Shown piece after piece: positions 61,964 to 63,744 of a stretch of DNA of 63,744 nt; positions within the stretch are counted from its first letter, which is position 1; each line of letters starts with the position of its first letter. The notes below the pieces were generated by a model that did no database searches, was not told the origin of the DNA, and worked only from the letters and a program-made list of their open reading frames with translations. Made by a program: the position numbers and the translations under genes. The stretch comes from Pirellulales bacterium (GTDB lineage: Bacteria; Planctomycetota; Planctomycetia; Pirellulales; JADZDJ01): contig JADZDJ010000247.1 in the NCBI GenBank assembly GCA_020851115.1, positions 1 to 63,744 of the forward strand. Direction: 5' to 3'.

Positions 61964-62554
61964 ATGTCGTCGACGCCCAATACTCACGAGCCGTCGCAGT
62001 TGAGCGATCGAGCGCCACTTGCCGAGCATCGACGTGGATTTTTCTTCCGCGCGGTTACCGCCGTCGTGGGTGTCGTCTTGGTCGTTTTTCCGTTTGCAGC
62101 AGGGTTATCGGTGTTCTTCAGCCCGTTGATAAGCAAGCGGAAAGCCAATGGCGCAGGCAACAATGGCTATATTCGTGTGGCCGCGCTCGATGCGATTCCC
62201 AAAGATGGCTCGCCCAAGCGATTTGCCGTAATCACCGATCTGGATGATGCCTGGAACCATTATCGTGACGTTCCAATCGGCTCAGTTTACTTGCGATTCG
62301 CAGGCGGCAAAGTCGAAGCGCTTAGCACCACGTGCCCGCACGCGGGCTGCTTCGTGAATTTCGACCAACAGGCCGATTGTTTCAAGTGTCCCTGCCACAA
62401 TAGCTTTTTCAAACTCGATGGATCAATCATCGAGCCTAGCCCTGCTCCGCGGGCCATGGACGATTTGAAAGTCGAACAGAAACCCAACGGCGAAATCTGG
62501 GTAAAGTATGAAAACTTCTACACAGGCATCGAACAGCAAAAAGTGAAGAGTTGA
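61964..62554 (+). CDS. Rieske iron-sulfur protein of a quinol:acceptor oxidoreductase
   Basis: The chosen ATG at 61964 gives 196 residues with an N-terminal membrane anchor (FFFRAVTAVVGVVLVVFPFAAGLSVFF) that may be twin-arginine-related (EHRRGFFFR). The C-terminal domain holds the [2Fe-2S] ligands Cys124 and His126 in CPHAGC, and Cys142 and His145 in CPCH. Cys129 and Cys144 are placed for the usual disulfide. The product is therefore the high-potential electron carrier that takes electrons from quinol. The frame is open upstream to 61862, but MSSTPNTHEPSQ is preceded by a GGAA and is more likely. Cytochrome b follows after 39 bases, forming a bc-type operon. Confidence 0.93.
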   Translation: MSSTPNTHEPSQLSDRAPLAEHRRGFFFRAVTAVVGVVLVVFPFAAGLSVFFSPLISKRKANGAGNNGYIRVAALDAIPKDGSPKRFAVITDLDDAWNHYRDVPIGSVYLRFAGGKVEALSTTCPHAGCFVNFDQQADCFKCPCHNSFFKLDGSIIEPSPAPRAMDDLKVEQKPNGEIWVKYENFYTGIEQQKVKS

Positions 62555-62593
62555 AGCCGGGTTCGCGGTCCATTTCATCGCCGAGATCCACCC

Positions 62594-63744
62594 ATGTCAC
62601 TTTTCCATTGGCTCGATCATCGCACCGGCTACCGGGAATTCATCCAGGAGGCACTGTACGAGCGAATCCCCGGCGGCGCACGCTGGCGATATGTTTGGGG
62701 CAGTACGCTGGTGTTCGCCTTTGTCACGCAGGCGATCACGGGGATCTTCTTGTGGATGGCCTATAGCCCCAGCGCACAAACGGCTTGGGAGAGCGTTTAT
62801 TACATCCAGCATGAAATGAGTGGAGGATGGCTGCTGCGGGGTATTCACCACTTCATGGCCCAAGCGATGGTCGTGCTGCTGGTGTTGCATTTGATGCAAG
62901 TGGTCATCGACGGAGCGTATCGCGCTCCGCGCGAAATCAATTTTTGGCTGGGCTTAGTCCTAATGCTGATCGTGCTTGGCCTCTCGCTCACCGGTTATTT
63001 GCTACCGTGGGATCAGAAAGGCTATTGGGCCACGCGCGTGGCCACGAATTTAATGGGCATTGCGCCTGGTGTTGGTCCGGAGTTGCAGAAAGTAGTCGTC
63101 GGTGATTCGGAGTACGGCCATCACACGCTGACGCGGTTTTTCGCGCTGCATGCCGGTGTATTGCCGGCACTGCTCGTTGCCTTCCTCGTGTTGCACGTCG
63201 CACTCTTTCGGCGGCACGGCATCTGCTATAAGCAACCGGCGAAGAAGCCCGACACAACCTTTTGGCCCGATCAAGTGTTCAAAGATGCGGTGGTGTGCCT
63301 CGTTGTTTTGGCTGTCGTGTTGCTGCTGACGATTCACTTTAAAGCTCAAGCGATTGTTGGCGGCGAAGCGAATTGGAGCCAGATGGGAGCGGAACTGGGT
63401 TCCCCTGCCGATTCGACAACGCCCTACGATGCTCGCCCGGAATGGTACTTCTTATTTCTGTTTCAGTTTTTGAAACTCTTTGAAGGGATGGGCGAACGAG
63501 GGGAATTTCTCGGAGCGATCGTCGTGCCGAGCGTCGTGTTCGGCTTGATGTGCCTGATGCCGTTACTCGGTCGCTGGAAACTGGGGCATCGCTTCAATAT
63601 CTGCTTTATTTTCGCACTATTTTTGGGTATTGTTTGGCTCACCTACTCTGCGATTCGGGAGGATTATCGGTCGGAAGGAACAAGTGCTGCCGACTTGGTA
63701 AAGTTCGCCGAGTTGGCCAAGCTGTCGAAGCAGATCGGCAGCGA
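62594..63744 (+). CDS. Cytochrome b of a bc-type complex (3' truncated by window edge)
   Basis: The reading frame from the ATG at 62594 is open to the window edge (383 codons visible). The product begins MSLFHWLDHRTGYREFIQEA, and shows WGSTLVFAFVTQAITGIFLWMAYSPS, the haem-ligand segment GGWLLRGIHHFMAQAMVVLLVLHLMQV, GLSLTGYLLPWDQKGYWATRVATN, and FFALHAGVLPALLVAFLVLHVALFRRHG with the second pair of histidines separated by 14 residues as in cytochrome b6. A Qo-site PEWY in YDARPEWYFLFLFQFLK belongs to the C-terminal (subunit IV) part, so both parts are in one chain. The visible end is hydrophilic (AADLVKFAELAKLSKQIGS), possibly a C-terminal tail. It oxidises menaquinol together with the Rieske protein. 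Confidence 0.95.
   Translation, partial: MSLFHWLDHRTGYREFIQEALYERIPGGARWRYVWGSTLVFAFVTQAITGIFLWMAYSPSAQTAWESVYYIQHEMSGGWLLRGIHHFMAQAMVVLLVLHLMQVVIDGAYRAPREINFWLGLVLMLIVLGLSLTGYLLPWDQKGYWATRVATNLMGIAPGVGPELQKVVVGDSEYGHHTLTRFFALHAGVLPALLVAFLVLHVALFRRHGICYKQPAKKPDTTFWPDQVFKDAVVCLVVLAVVLLLTIHFKAQAIVGGEANWSQMGAELGSPADSTTPYDARPEWYFLFLFQFLKLFEGMGERGEFLGAIVVPSVVFGLMCLMPLLGRWKLGHRFNICFIFALFLGIVWLTYSAIREDYRSEGTSAADLVKFAELAKLSKQIGS

Overview
The window reads as a chromosomal segment of a planctomycete, most likely from the Pirellulales. The main reasons are a giant secreted protein with the planctomycetal LEPRQLL N-terminal signature and dockerin-type EF repeats, a TIGR03067-like secreted protein, a DUF1207-type outer-membrane protein, TPR proteins, many GTG starts, weak or absent Shine-Dalgarno sites, and short intergenic heptanucleotide repeats. 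No phage, transposase or CRISPR array was seen. All taxonomy here is inference from gene content.

Layout. 1-4201: the end of nuoL, then nuoM and nuoN (proton-pumping subunits of NADH:quinone oxidoreductase), followed closely by an amidase. 5461-7834 (minus): a small protein, a secreted SMP-30/gluconolactonase-like protein and a secreted esterase. 8268-12757: a three-domain fusion (fatty-acyl-AMP ligase, acyl carrier protein, alpha-oxoamine synthase), a hotdog thioesterase and a cupin. 12974-15083: mqnA and mqnC of the futalosine menaquinone route. 15099-16712 (minus): a uroporphyrinogen-III methyltransferase/synthase fusion. 16759-23410: TPR proteins, rpsT, a KaiC/RecA-like ATPase, a GGDEF protein, a 44-residue membrane protein and tRNA-Leu and tRNA-Asp. 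23832-25385: a DUF3467-like gene and a 1.2 kb gene-poor stretch. 25386-42092: one 5,568-codon gene for a secreted beta-helix/PKD/dockerin giant. 42414-46242: three cell-envelope proteins. 46576-52449: a receiver-only response regulator and the prkA-yeaH-spoVR stress module. 52687-57212: a hypothetical protein, an EamA transporter, a zinc-ribbon protein, tRNA-Thr and a TPR protein ending in two RNA polymerase alpha-CTD-like domains. 57225-63744: a Ppx/GppA-HD phosphatase (minus), a Uma2-like protein, ribF, a DHH phosphoesterase, and the Rieske and cytochrome b genes of a quinol-oxidising complex. The cytochrome b gene runs off the right edge.

Functional links. Respiration recurs: nuoLMN reduces quinone, mqnA/mqnC make menaquinone, the CobA-HemD fusion feeds tetrapyrroles, and Rieske/cytochrome b re-oxidises the quinol. 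The likeliest under-described items are the FAAL-ACP-oxoamine synthase fusion, which resembles a one-polypeptide version of the acyl-ACP synthetase + ACP + serine palmitoyltransferase set used for bacterial sphingoid bases, and the TPR protein with tandem alpha-CTDs. Heptamer repeats directly abutting start codons without a Shine-Dalgarno site are a third unusual signal.
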